Source: Clostridium sp. CAG:571 | GTDB lineage: Bacteria > Bacillota > Clostridia > TANB77 > CAG-508 | Length of the DNA stretch: 64,000 nt | Direction: 5' to 3' | Assembly: GCA_000434015.1 (NCBI GenBank) | Contig: HF999523.1 | Coordinates: forward strand, 199,382 to 263,381 | Shown: positions 8,474-18,240 of the stretch, piece after piece | Layout: every line of letters begins with the position of its first letter | Numbering within the stretch: the stretch's first letter is position 1 | Made by a program: the position numbers and the translations under genes | Notes under the pieces: model-generated | Told to the model about the DNA's origin: nothing | Databases searched by the model: none | What the model saw: the letters and a program-made list of their open reading frames with translations, nothing else

Positions 8474-8524
8474 AAAAAAGACTTAAAAAGTTTGGAATTT
8501 CCAAATCTTTTTGAGTCTTTTTTC
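8474..8524. terminator. Bidirectional terminator between the 8203 gene and glmS
   Basis: Long near-perfect inverted repeat AAAAAAGACTTAAAAAG ... CTTTTTGAGTCTTTTTT with an internal GGAATTTCC hairpin. A-run and T-run flanks serve both strands. Confidence 0.85.
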
Positions 8525-8542
8525 TATAATATCATAAAATAA

Positions 8543-10386
8543 TTATTCAACTGTAACAGATTTTGCTAAGTTTCTAGGTTTATCTACATCCAATCCTTTA
8601 TTTTTAGAAATATAATAAGAAATTAATTGCAAAGGTATAACAGAAAGAATAGGTGAGATAAGAGGATCTGTTTCTGGAATATTAATTACAAAATCAAAAT
8701 TACTATTTGGTAAAGTTTGATTTGTAACGACTAAAGTTTTAGCGCCACGAGTGATTACTTCTTGTATATTGCTAATAGATTTTTCTACTAAATTTGGATC
8801 AGTAATTATACTAATAACTGTAATTCCATTTTCTATTAATGCAATAGGTCCGTGTTTTAATTCACCAGCAGCATATGCTTCAGAATGAATGTATGAAATT
8901 TCTTTCAATTTTAAAGAGCCTTCTAGAGAAGTATTATAATCGGTTCCTCTACCTAAGAAAAACATATCTTTTTGTGTATATACTTTTTTTGCAAATTCTT
9001 TTATCTCTTCTGTATTATCTAATATAGTGTCTATTTTAGAAGGTAAATCTAAAATGTCTGCTTTTAATTTTTCTAAAACTTTTGAATCTGTAGTACCTAA
9101 AACTTCTGCAAAATATATTGCCAAAATTGCAAGAAGTACAACTTGTGATGTATAAGCTTTGGTAGAAGCAACAGCTATTTCTGGACCAGCATGAGTATAT
9201 ATAGTATAATCTGCCTCTCTTGTAATAGAACTTCCAATTACATTAGAAATTGCTAGTGTTTTGGCACCTTTAGTTTTTGATAGTTTTAAAGCAGCAATAG
9301 TATCTGCTGTTTCACCAGATTGACTAACATAAATACACAAAGTTTTTTCATCTATAATTGGATCTCTATATCTAAACTCTGAAGCTATATCTACAGTTAC
9401 AGGAATATGACAAAGTTTTTCTATTAGATTTTTTCCAACTAAGCCTGCATGCATAGCAGTACCACAAGCTACTATGTATATTTTATTTATAGTAGAAAGA
9501 TAATCTTTTGAAATATCTATATCATCAAAAAAGCAAGGTTCACCAAGTTTAAATCTAGAACCAACAGTTTCTCTAATTGAATTTGGTTGCTCAAAAATTT
9601 CTTTAAGCATATAATCTTCAAATCCACCTTTTTCAGCAGCTCCAGCATCCCACTCAATATTTTTAATAGGTTTATTATGTTCTTCTAAGCTGCTATCATA
9701 AAATCTAATATGATCAGTATATATAACAGCATATTCATTATCATTTAATAAATAAAAATCTTTTGTATAAGTAAGTAAAGCAGGAATATCTGATGCAATA
9801 TGATTTTCTTTTTCTCCTTTGCCAATAACAAGAGGACTATCTTTTCGAACAACAATTATTCTATCAGGATAAAGAGGAGATATAACTTCAATTGCATAAC
9901 TTCCTTTTAAATCGTCAATAGCTGATTTTACAGCTCTTAAAAATTTTTCATCGTCTTGTTTTTCATCTTTTGAAAAATAATAGTGTATTAAGTTTGGAAT
10001 AACTTCTGTATCTGTTTGAGATAAAAAGGTATATCCATTTTTTATTAAAAAATCTCTTAATTCACTATAATTTTCAATAATACCATTATGAACAACAGCA
10101 AAACTATTGCTATTATCCATATGAGGATGTGAATTTTCTTTAGAAGGTTTACCATGTGTTGCCCATCTAGTATGAGCAATACCGAATAGTTCCTTCTAAT
10201 TTATCTAATCCATCTAAGTTATATAGGTTTTTAACTCTTCCTTTATCTTTCATAACTTTAATGCCATCTTTTTCTAAAGAAGCAATTCCGACTTGAGTCG
10301 TATCCTCTATATTCTAAACATAAAAGACCATTAATCAAAATAGGATAAGCTTTTTTTTCACCTACATATCCAACAATTCCACACAT
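8543..10386 (-). CDS. glmS: Glucosamine-6-phosphate synthase, with two CGG +1 frameshifts
   Basis: Makes glucosamine-6-phosphate from fructose-6-phosphate and glutamine, the first step to UDP-GlcNAc and cell wall. The start is ATG at 10386 ([10 protein letters not shown], with the N-terminal catalytic Cys). The protein is in three frame segments. Codons 1-32 end [11 protein letters not shown] (10290-10288) then precedes G-I-A. After 35 codons ending E-G-T-I, a second CGG (10184-10182) precedes G-I-A-H-T-R-W. The rest includes both SIS domains ([26 protein letters not shown]) and ends KSVTVE. Skipping both C bases gives 613 residues, the normal family length, with every conserved motif intact. 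It is controlled by a glmS ribozyme in its leader. Confidence 0.93.
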
Positions 10387-10424
10387 AAAAAAATACCTCC
10401 ATAAATTTGTTTTTTATAAGGTAC

Positions 10425-10582
10425 GCAAAATAAACGTTACTAATATTAGCTTTGTTCTAATATTACTATTAGGTTTTAACTAATATATAATGACAGTAAC
10501 TATATGCCATAGAGTCATCCGCCGAATATTTCGATAAACTCTAAACCTCGTCAACAATATTAACATTGTCCTGGCGCTTAAA
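10425..10582 (-). ncRNA. glmS ribozyme: glmS ribozyme/riboswitch
   Basis: The minus strand has the conserved glmS core: AGCGCCAG at the cleavage end (about 10580), TTGACGAGG, then TTTATCGAAATATTCGGCGG, followed by AT-rich P3/P4-like stems up to about 10425. Glucosamine-6-phosphate triggers self-cleavage and mRNA decay. Its location directly upstream of glmS is the classical one. Confidence 0.93.
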
Positions 10583-10629
10583 ACTAAAAATATCTCCTTT
10601 CGCTTTTTGTCTTCTTTTGCGTAAATTAT

Positions 10630-11009
10630 AATTATGATATTATATTACCGTAAAAGAAAAAATGTTTCAAGTTTTTTTATAAAAAAAGAAAAAATAGAAA
10701 AAACGATTTTAGGGCTAAAGTAATATTAATTAAAAACTAAATAAATTTTAGTTTAAATAAAAGAAAGTTTAAAAATAAAATGAAATTGAAATTAATGTAA
10801 GATAAAAGGTTAAATGTAATTTTAAAAGATTAAAAAGTATAATTGAATGTTAAATTAATAGTACAATTCGTATTAAATGTTGATAAATTAAATGTTATGT
10901 GGTAGATTAAAAAGAAAGAATAAATTAAAAAATATTCTATAATGAGTATTTAACTTAAAATTTAATGAGTATGAGAAAGAACATTAAATAAAAAGAAGAG
11001 AGGAAAGTT
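10630..11009. other. AT-rich intergenic stretch between glmS leader and uvrC
   Basis: About 380 bases without a convincing gene. It must hold the divergent promoters of glmS and uvrC. The middle is low-complexity AT sequence with recurring TTAAATGTT-like words. No clear operator or RNA structure was seen. The uvrC ribosome site is AGAGAGGAAAG just before 11010. Confidence 0.4.
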
Positions 11010-12818
11010 ATGTTTGATATAGAAACTGAATTAAAAAAATTACCACATAAACCAGGTGTATATATTATGCATGATAAAAACGATAAAATAATTTATGTTG
11101 GAAAAGCTATATCTTTAAGAAATAGAGTAAGACAGTACTTTAGAAAAAACAAAAAAACAAAAAGAATAGAAAATATGGTAGCTTTAGTAGATCATTTTGA
11201 ATATATAGTAACAGATAATGAAGCAGAAGCTTTGATTTTGGAATGTAATTTAATAAAGAAAAATATGCCAAAATTTAATGTGTTATTAAAAGATGATAAA
11301 ACATACCCATATATAAAAATAAATGTAAAATCTGATTATCCAGACGTATATATAACAAGAAGAATTTTAAATGATGGCGCAAAATATTTTGGACCATATG
11401 CAAGTAGTGGCAGTGCAAAAGAAATGGTAGATTTTATAAAAACTAAATTTAAAATAAGACAATGCAAAAGTTTTAAATATAAAGATAGACCATGTTTAAA
11501 TTATCATATAAAAAAATGTTTAGCACCATGTATGGGTTATATTTCTAAAGAAGAATATAAAAAACAAATAGATGAAATCATAGAATTATTAGAGGGAAGA
11601 ACAGAGAAAATACTTAAACAATTAGATGAGCAAATGAAAGACGCTTCACAAAAACAAGAATATGAAAAAGCAGCATATTTAAGAGATAAAAAAATTGCAA
11701 TAGAAAGAATATCAGAAAGACAAAAAGTTTCAAATATATCTGAAAATGATATTGATGTAATTGGAATTGCTAGAAACGAACTAGAAGTTTGTATAGAAAT
11801 TTTCTTCGTAAGAGGAAGTAAGATGATAGGAAGAGAACATTTCTTTTTTGAAGGGTTAAATGATGAAACAGATAGTGAAATTTTATCAAGTTTTATAAAA
11901 CAATTTTATATGAATAGACCAATACTTCCAAATAAAATTATGATAAAAGAAGAAATAGAAGATAGAGAGCTTATAGAGTATTTGTTAACAAGTAGTATAG
12001 ATAGAAAAGTAGAAATAAAAAGTCCTAAAAAGGGAGAAAAATTGCGACTTGTAGAGATGGCAGAAAAAAATGCTTTAATTACACTAAATAATAAAGAAAA
12101 AGATAAGTACAATGTAATAAATGAATTAAAAGAAGTTTTAAAAATGGAAAAAGTTCCAAGGAAAATAGAATGCTATGATATTTCAAATATATCTGGAACA
12201 TATATGGTTGCAGGAATGTGTGTTATGTTAGATGGAATAATAAAAAAGAATCTATCTAAAAGATTTAAAATAAAAACTGTAATGTCACAAGATGATCCTG
12301 CATGTATGAAAGAAGTAATAGAAAGAAGGTTAATTCATTCTATAAAAGACCCAAAAAGTGGTTTTGGGAGAATTCCAGATGTAATATTTGTAGATGGAGG
12401 AATAACACAAATAAGAGCAGCAAAAGAAGTAATAAAAAAATTAGGTTTAAACATACCAATATTTGGAATGGTAAAAAATGATAAACACCAAACAAGAGCA
12501 CTAATGGACGAAAACAGAAAAGAGTTAAAATTGTCTGAAAAATTAATGAACACAATAACAATGTTTCAAGATACAGTTCACGATACTGCAATAGGATATC
12601 ACAAAAAGTTAAGAGATGCAGCTATAACAAAATCTGAATTAGATGAAATAACAGGAATAGGAACAATGAAAAAAACAAGTTTATTAAAAGCTTTTGGAAG
12701 TGTTGAAAAAATAAAAGAAGCGGATGTAGAAGAAATAGCAAAAGTAAAAGGAATAAATTTAGAATTAGCAAAAAAAATAAAAGATAAATTAGTAAATGGC
12801 GATGAAACAAACAAATAA
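11010..12818 (+). CDS. uvrC: Excinuclease ABC subunit C
   Basis: 602-residue nuclease that makes both incisions in nucleotide excision repair after UvrAB has marked the lesion. The N-terminal GIY-YIG domain shows KPGVYIMHDKND and IIYVGKA. A cysteine cluster follows around residues 155-175. The UVR motif that binds UvrB lies near residue 205-225 (KQEYEKAAYLRDK). The RNase H-like domain holds IECYDISNISGT, FVDGG and HDTAIGYHKKLRD. The C-terminal helix-hairpin-helix is ITGIGTMKKTSLLKAFGS. Full length for the family. Confidence 0.96.
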   Translation: MFDIETELKKLPHKPGVYIMHDKNDKIIYVGKAISLRNRVRQYFRKNKKTKRIENMVALVDHFEYIVTDNEAEALILECNLIKKNMPKFNVLLKDDKTYPYIKINVKSDYPDVYITRRILNDGAKYFGPYASSGSAKEMVDFIKTKFKIRQCKSFKYKDRPCLNYHIKKCLAPCMGYISKEEYKKQIDEIIELLEGRTEKILKQLDEQMKDASQKQEYEKAAYLRDKKIAIERISERQKVSNISENDIDVIGIARNELEVCIEIFFVRGSKMIGREHFFFEGLNDETDSEILSSFIKQFYMNRPILPNKIMIKEEIEDRELIEYLLTSSIDRKVEIKSPKKGEKLRLVEMAEKNALITLNNKEKDKYNVINELKEVLKMEKVPRKIECYDISNISGTYMVAGMCVMLDGIIKKNLSKRFKIKTVMSQDDPACMKEVIERRLIHSIKDPKSGFGRIPDVIFVDGGITQIRAAKEVIKKLGLNIPIFGMVKNDKHQTRALMDENRKELKLSEKLMNTITMFQDTVHDTAIGYHKKLRDAAITKSELDEITGIGTMKKTSLLKAFGSVEKIKEADVEEIAKVKGINLELAKKIKDKLVNGDETNK

Positions 12819-12867
12819 ATGAATAAGTTTTGGCTAAAGAAATAAAAATACCAAAACTTATTCATTT
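12817..12867 (+). terminator. Terminator after uvrC
   Basis: 17-bp perfect inverted repeat AAATGAATAAGTTTTGG/CCAAAACTTATTCATTT overlapping the stop codon. Confidence 0.8.
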
Positions 12868-13003
12868 ATATTTTAGTTTAAAACAATGTTTAACTTGAAA
12901 AATATGGTATTTTTTGTTATAATAAAGTTTGTAATTTTATTCATAAAACTCAAACAATACGAATATATATTTAATATTAGCAAAAGAATAAAGGGGGAGT
13001 TTT

Positions 13004-13213
13004 ATGGAATACACAAAAGATATTATATTTAGTGTAAAATATAATGAGGAAAAAGATTGTTTAGAATTAAAAAATAGTGGAAAATTTGAAAAAATTCACG
13101 ACTTAATAAAAAGAAACAAAGCAATTTCTATAATTACTATAGTAAGTACATGTTTAATAGTATGGGATATAATTTTAATTAATAATTTTATAAATTTATT
13201 AAATGAGATTTAA
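13004..13213 (+). CDS. Small membrane protein, unknown
   Basis: 69 residues: a charged N-terminal part and one C-terminal membrane helix (SIITIVSTCLIVWDIILI). Good ribosome site AAGGGGGAG before the ATG at 13004. It lies 18 bases upstream of the methyltransferase gene and is probably co-transcribed with it. No family recognised. Confidence 0.55.
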   Translation: MEYTKDIIFSVKYNEEKDCLELKNSGKFEKIHDLIKRNKAISIITIVSTCLIVWDIILINNFINLLNEI

Positions 13214-13231
13214 TAAAAGAAAGGTAAAAAA

Positions 13232-14095
13232 ATGAATATAGCAAGTAATTGGAAAGATTATGAAATACTAGATATGGCAAATGGCGAAAAACTAGAAAGA
13301 TGGAAAGATGTAATATTAGTAAGACCAGATCCACAAATAATATGGAAGGACAAGTCTTTCAAAGAAAAGTGGAATAAAGTAAATGCAAAATATATTAGAA
13401 GTAATACAGGTGGAGGAAAATGGGAATATAATAAACAAATTCCTAAAAGTTGGCAAATTAAATATAAAAATTTATGTTTTAACATTAAGCCTATGGGATT
13501 TAAACATACAGGTCTTTTCCCAGAGCAAGCAGTTAATTGGGATTGGATGATGAATAAAATAAAGAATGCTAAAAGAGAGATAAAAGTTTTAAATTTGTTT
13601 GCATATACAGGTGGAGCAACAGTTGCTTGTTTATCAGCAGGAGGAAGTGTATGTCATGTAGATAGTTCTAAAGGAATGGTATCTTGGGCAAAAGAAAATG
13701 TAATCTCATCTGGTTTACAAGATAGAAAAGTAAGATATATTGTTGATGATGTTGTAAAATTTGTAAATAGAGAAATAAGAAGAGGAAATAAGTATGATGC
13801 AATTATAATGGATCCGCCATCTTATGGAAGAGGTGCAAATGGTGAAGTATGGCAATTTGAAGAAAATATATATGACTTAGTTAATTTATGTACAAAAGTA
13901 TTGTCAGATAATCCATTATTTTTCTTAATAAATTCATATACAACAGGCATATCAAGTACTGTTCTAGAAAATATATTGAGAATAAATATAAACAAAAAAT
14001 ATAAAGGGACTTTTAGCAATGGGGAGATAGGTCTTCCTATGACAGATTCTAAATTAATATTACCATGTGGAATATATGGTAAATGGGAGAAATAA
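13232..14095 (+). CDS. SAM-dependent methyltransferase (RlmI-like)
   Basis: 287 residues with a Rossmann-type methyltransferase core. The SAM-binding loop is NLFAYTGGATVACLSAGG (about residue 123), an acidic ribose contact is HVDSSKGMV, and the catalytic NPPY-type motif is MDPPSYGRG (about residue 190). It resembles the family of RlmI/RlmL-like 23S rRNA cytosine methyltransferases but lacks an obvious N-terminal PUA domain. The next gene is an RluA-type pseudouridine synthase, consistent with RNA modification. The target is unknown. Confidence 0.75.
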   Translation: MNIASNWKDYEILDMANGEKLERWKDVILVRPDPQIIWKDKSFKEKWNKVNAKYIRSNTGGGKWEYNKQIPKSWQIKYKNLCFNIKPMGFKHTGLFPEQAVNWDWMMNKIKNAKREIKVLNLFAYTGGATVACLSAGGSVCHVDSSKGMVSWAKENVISSGLQDRKVRYIVDDVVKFVNREIRRGNKYDAIIMDPPSYGRGANGEVWQFEENIYDLVNLCTKVLSDNPLFFLINSYTTGISSTVLENILRININKKYKGTFSNGEIGLPMTDSKLILPCGIYGKWEK

Positions 14096-14096
14096 A

Positions 14097-14786
14097 ATGC
14101 AAAATTTACATGTAATATATGAAGATAATCATATTATTGTAGTAGAAAAGCCTGTTAATATACCTTCGCAAGGAGATAAAACAGGAGATAAAGATATGCT
14201 AACAATAATAAAAGAATATATAAAAGAAAAATATAATAAACCAGGAGATGTATATTTAGGTTTAGTACATAGATTAGATAGACCAGTAGGAGGAGTAATG
14301 GTATTTGCCAAAACATCAAAAGCTGCTTCTAGGTTGAGTGAACAAGTAAGAATAAAAGAATTTAAAAAAACATATCTAGTAATAGTAAATGGAAAATTTG
14401 ATAAAAATAAAGGAATATTAGAAGATTACTTATTAAAAAATGAAAAAAATAATATGAGTAAAGTTGTTAAAGAAGGAACGAAGAATTCAAAGCTAGCAAG
14501 TTTGGATTATGAAGTGCTTAAATATAATGAAGAGATTAACTTGTCTGTTTTAAAAATTAACCTACATACAGGAAGACATCATCAAATAAGAGTACAACTA
14601 TCCAGCAGAAATCATAGCATTTATGGTGATCAAAAGTATGGTGGAAGAGGACATGGAAAACAGATTGCATTATGGGCATATAAACTAACAATAAAACATC
14701 CGATTACTAAAGAAGAAATGGAGTTTAAATGTCTTCCTAAATATGAAGGAAGTTGGAAAATACTAGAAGATATAAATTTGCAATAA
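14097..14786 (+). CDS. RluA-family RNA pseudouridine synthase
   Basis: 229 residues. The catalytic motif VHRLDRPVGGVMVFAKT (Asp nucleophile in HRLDRP) lies near residue 60, and the family motif LHTGRHHQIRVQL near residue 158. It has no S4 domain. The start is the ATG at 14097, behind GGGAGA inside the end of the methyltransferase gene, so the two are translationally close. The target uridine (rRNA or tRNA) cannot be told from sequence. Confidence 0.85.
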   Translation: MQNLHVIYEDNHIIVVEKPVNIPSQGDKTGDKDMLTIIKEYIKEKYNKPGDVYLGLVHRLDRPVGGVMVFAKTSKAASRLSEQVRIKEFKKTYLVIVNGKFDKNKGILEDYLLKNEKNNMSKVVKEGTKNSKLASLDYEVLKYNEEINLSVLKINLHTGRHHQIRVQLSSRNHSIYGDQKYGGRGHGKQIALWAYKLTIKHPITKEEMEFKCLPKYEGSWKILEDINLQ

Positions 14787-14866
14787 AAATATTTGAAAAA
14801 TTATAAATTGCTTATGGAAATTTCAAAACACAAATATTGATTTTATGTAAATTTTATGAAAATAAT

Positions 14867-14912
14867 AAAAAACGATACAAAAATACAAATGCAATTTTTT
14901 GTGTCGTTTTTT
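14867..14912. terminator. Terminator after the pseudouridine synthase gene
   Basis: Long stem AAAAAACGATACAAAAA / TTTTTTGTGTCGTTTTTT with one G-U pair, T run on both strands. Confidence 0.8.
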
Positions 14913-14989
14913 GATGTTTTTGTAAACAAAAAGAAACAATTTTAAAATTAAATAGTATTATTAGTTTAAGAAATAAGTGAGGTGACAAA

Positions 14990-15601
14990 ATGATTGATAA
15001 ATTTTGTACATATCTAACTAATAAAATTAGAAAAGAAATGCCAGAGGTAGATGACGAAAGGGCAGAAGTAATAAATTATGGAATACAACTAATTATAGGA
15101 GAAATACCTAAAATAATATTACTTTTTGCAATAGCATTTATATTAAGAGTTGGATGGTTAACTATGTTTGCTTTTTTTGCAATACTACCATACAAAAAAT
15201 ATTCTGGTGGATTTCATTTAAAAACTCATCTGGGTTGTATAATAGGAACTTGCTTATTTTATTTTTTTACAGTGTATGTAAGTAGATATTACATATTTGA
15301 TTCATTATATTTAAAATATATTATTATTTTATTAGTATGGGTATTTTCTATAATAATGATAAAGCTATATGCACCAGCAGATACAGAAAATTTACCAATA
15401 TTAAGTAAAAAAGAAAGAAAATATAAAAAAGTTATGTCATATATAACTTTAACAGTTACTTTATTAGTAGCAGCAATAATAAATAATAATGTATTATCCA
15501 ATATTCTTCTATTAGGAACTTTCTTACAAACAATATCAATAACCAAAATAGCATATAAAATAACAAGAAATAAATATGGATATGAAGCTTATAACAACTA
15601 G
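14990..15601 (+). CDS. agrB: AgrB-like peptide-processing membrane protease
   Basis: 203-residue polytopic membrane protein of the AgrB family, which cleaves and cyclises the AgrD pro-peptide and helps export it. Visible are the family's conserved segments: KKYSGGFHLKTHLGC (His and Cys of the catalytic site, about residues 67-81) and LYAPADTENLPI (about 124). It is followed by the short agrD gene. The start is ATG at 14990 behind a GAGGTGAC site. Confidence 0.92.
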   Translation: MIDKFCTYLTNKIRKEMPEVDDERAEVINYGIQLIIGEIPKIILLFAIAFILRVGWLTMFAFFAILPYKKYSGGFHLKTHLGCIIGTCLFYFFTVYVSRYYIFDSLYLKYIIILLVWVFSIIMIKLYAPADTENLPILSKKERKYKKVMSYITLTVTLLVAAIINNNVLSNILLLGTFLQTISITKIAYKITRNKYGYEAYNN

Positions 15602-15701
15602 AAGAAAAGACAATTGATATATAAGCTATAAAATATTAGTGTTAATAATTACATTGCCGGCAAATGTATTATTAAATAAATAAAAATGAGGGGGAATTTT
15701 T

Positions 15702-15821
15702 ATGTTTAAATTTCTAGCAAAAGTGGCTGAAAAATATGCAAAAACTACAAATACTGCATGCTTTATAGTGGGGATATTACATCAACCAAAAATGCCAGCA
15801 TCTTTAATAAAAAAAGATTAA
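15702..15821 (+). CDS. agrD: AgrD-like cyclic peptide autoinducer precursor
   Basis: 39-residue peptide: an amphipathic N-terminal helix (MFKFLAKVAEKYAK), a core with one Cys (NTACFIVGIL) and the diagnostic charged tail HQPKMPASLIKKD (QPKxP motif). It starts at ATG 15702 behind GAGGGGGAA, 100 bases after agrB. AgrB is expected to cleave just before the tail and join the new C-terminus to the Cys. The exact ring is not predictable here. Confidence 0.88.
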   Translation: MFKFLAKVAEKYAKTTNTACFIVGILHQPKMPASLIKKD

Positions 15822-15846
15822 AATTAAATAAAATATATAGATAAAT

Positions 15847-15880
15847 AAAAACTCTAATATTAAAATATATTAGAGTTTTT
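15847..15880. terminator. Bidirectional terminator between agrD and agrC
   Basis: 14-bp inverted repeat AAAACTCTAATAT/ATATTAGAGTTTT with A and T flanks, between convergent genes. Confidence 0.85.
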
Positions 15881-15882
15881 GT

Positions 15883-17259
15883 TTATCTTGTAACAGGTTC
15901 TTTAGAAGGTTTAAAATACATTTCGAATTGTTGGCTAAAATATTTGTCATTTTTAGTTGTGTATAAATTTAAATTTTCATTTCTTTTTAATATTTCTCTA
16001 ACTTTCCATAAACCAAGACCAGTATTTCCTTTTTTTGTAGTGTATCCCTTTTCAAATATTATATCAATATTAACATCTTTGTTAGAATATGTATTTTCTA
16101 TAATTACTACTTGTCTATTTCTATTTGGTTCTGTGCGCATAATAAGATTTATTACTTTTTCATCACAATTTTTAGTAGCTTCAATAGCATTATCTAAAAG
16201 AATGCCAAGAATTCTAGTAAAATCATAAATTTTAGCATTTAAGTTATTTAAATCTAAGAATATTTCTAAATTTATTTTTATACCATATGCATCAGCTAGA
16301 TGGTATTTTGTTGCTAACAAATTATATATTGAAGGATTATTAATAGTATCTGGATTTAAAGCACTTAAATTATTTGTTGTTTGACAATCTGATAAAAGTT
16401 GAGAGTAATATTTTTTTAGACCTTCCATATCATTTGTATGAATATATCCACCAATACCAGTTATTATATTTGCAAAATCGTGTTTAAAAGAACGAATATT
16501 ATCATGTAAAATTGTTAATGTTTTATTATATAATTTAATCTCTTCTAAATTCATTTCGGTTTCTTCTAATTGGTTTATTTTGGTAAAGCTAACAAAGCTT
16601 ATAATAAAATATGCAATTAAACTAAAGAAATTTAATACAGTAATAAACCAAGGAAGATTGTTACTATAAAAATTTATTAAATAAAACTGTGAAACTATAA
16701 CAATAACTGCTAATATACAATTAACAGATATAATAATTTTACTTCTTTTATTCATTGTTTCTAATAGTTTGATATTAAAATTGAAATGTTGGCATAATTT
16801 AGAAATTAAATAAATAGTTAAATATATAAGTAATGTTACACTAACTCTAAAAATTGGAATATGTACTAATGTATCCCATGTCGTTTTAAAAAGTATAAAA
16901 TAAATTTTACTATAAATATATTCAAGTGAAACACTAATAGAAATTTGTAAAATTAATGCAAGCAGTCCTTTTAAAAAAGTTGTTTTAAAAATCTTAACTA
17001 TTAAAACTAATGTTAAAATCATATTTAAATATGTAGCTAATGGATTTTTAAAAATAACTCTTATAATAAAAGCTAAAATAGATAAAGATAAAACATATTG
17101 AAGTTTTTGTTTTTTTGTTGATTCAATATTTAAAATCGTTGTAAATAATATCATTACTACATAAGCATCAATAAAGTACATAGGAATAGATATAATATTA
17201 ATCAATTCATCATTTGTAGTAGTTAGTGCAGTCCACACAGTATTTAATGTTTCCATCAT
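15883..17259 (-). CDS. agrC: AgrC-like sensor histidine kinase
   Basis: 458-residue receptor kinase. The N-terminal half has six or so membrane helices (about residues 20-220). The cytoplasmic half contains the phospho-acceptor region FKHDFANIITG and a GHKL ATPase domain with LLDNAIEATKN (N box) and TGLGLWKVREIL (G box). It probably senses the AgrD peptide. I prefer the start at ATG 17259 (MMETLNTVW), behind GGAGG, which overlaps the end of agrA by 50 bases; a longer ORF upstream has no ribosome site. Confidence 0.88.
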   Translation of the reverse strand: MMETLNTVWTALTTTNDELINIISIPMYFIDAYVVMILFTTILNIESTKKQKLQYVLSLSILAFIIRVIFKNPLATYLNMILTLVLIVKIFKTTFLKGLLALILQISISVSLEYIYSKIYFILFKTTWDTLVHIPIFRVSVTLLIYLTIYLISKLCQHFNFNIKLLETMNKRSKIIISVNCILAVIVIVSQFYLINFYSNNLPWFITVLNFFSLIAYFIISFVSFTKINQLEETEMNLEEIKLYNKTLTILHDNIRSFKHDFANIITGIGGYIHTNDMEGLKKYYSQLLSDCQTTNNLSALNPDTINNPSIYNLLATKYHLADAYGIKINLEIFLDLNNLNAKIYDFTRILGILLDNAIEATKNCDEKVINLIMRTEPNRNRQVVIIENTYSNKDVNIDIIFEKGYTTKKGNTGLGLWKVREILKRNENLNLYTTKNDKYFSQQFEMYFKPSKEPVTR

Positions 17260-17959
17260 GACGTAAAACCTCCATAAAATTATTTTTATATTTAGGACCA
17301 ATAAAACACTTACAATTAGTAGAGTTCCCAAAAAGAATAGTATTACTACTTATTTGTAAATCACTTATCTTATGTATGTTGGCAATATATGATTTGTGGC
17401 ATCTAACAAAATTTTCAGGTAATAAATTAGAAATCTTATTAAAAGAACTATAAGATTCATATTCGCGTGAATCAGTATAAAAGATTAATTTCATACCATC
17501 TTTTTTTATATAGCGAATAGAATCTATATTTATAATTGTATTTTTATTATTAATTTTTATAAATTTTTTGGGTTTTAAAGACATATCTTCAAATAATCTT
17601 AAGACAGTGTCTTCTAATCTTTCTAATGTTATAGGTTTTGATAAAAAATCAAATGTTTTACATTTATAGGCAACTAAGCCATATTCTAAATGACCAGTTG
17701 TAAATATTATATAAATTGTTTTATTTTCTTTTCTAATTAAATTTGCAACTTCTAGTCCAGACATTTTGGCTTTTAATTCTATATCTAATAACAAAACATC
17801 TACTTTGTTATTAGAAACATATTCAATTATCTCATCATACTTTGTAGAAGTAAAACCAACTTCAGCAGACAAATTATTTTTTATAAAAATTGATTCTAGC
17901 ATCTTACTTAATTTTGCAACAATAATCTCATTATCATCACATAAAACAAAATTTAACAT
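17210..17959 (-). CDS. agrA: AgrA-like response regulator (REC-LytTR)
   Basis: 249 residues. Residues 1-120 are a receiver domain: acidic pocket LCDDNE, phospho-acceptor Asp in VLLLDIEL, and a late Lys in FLSKPIT. Residues about 138-235 are a LytTR DNA-binding domain (RYIKKDGMK, FVRCHKSYIANI). A Cys-containing tail (YCVDCTNYYK) overlaps the agrC start. The order agrA then agrC, converging on agrBD, differs from the staphylococcal agrBDCA order. Confidence 0.88.
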   Translation of the reverse strand: MLNFVLCDDNEIIVAKLSKMLESIFIKNNLSAEVGFTSTKYDEIIEYVSNNKVDVLLLDIELKAKMSGLEVANLIRKENKTIYIIFTTGHLEYGLVAYKCKTFDFLSKPITLERLEDTVLRLFEDMSLKPKKFIKINNKNTIINIDSIRYIKKDGMKLIFYTDSREYESYSSFNKISNLLPENFVRCHKSYIANIHKISDLQISSNTILFGNSTNCKCFIGPKYKNNFMEVLRHDGNIKYCVDCTNYYK

Positions 17960-18240
17960 AAAATACCACCTGTATTATAATAAAATAACAACTGAAAATA
18001 CTTAAAAAATCGACAAAAACAGGATAATTACCTTATATTTCCAGTTAATAACATTCAATATAATCTAAAAATGGCAAAATGTCAAGAGTATTATAGTTAT
18101 ATTATAGATTTTGTCGAAAAGTGAAAGTGCTTTAAATCAAAGAAATATCTAAAACAAATTTTAATAAAATCAGATAAAGTATTGTAACAAAATAATAAAA
18201 TATGATAGGATTATAAAAAATAAATTAAGGAGGAAAAATT

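Noticed and set aside
10690..11000. Low-complexity TTAAATGTT-like words upstream of uvrC as a repeat array
   Set aside because: Irregular spacing and poor identity; consistent with general AT-richness.
15650..15662. Short GC-rich palindrome TTGCCGGCAA between agrB and agrD
   Set aside because: Too short and isolated to call an operator; noted only as an odd GC-rich spot.
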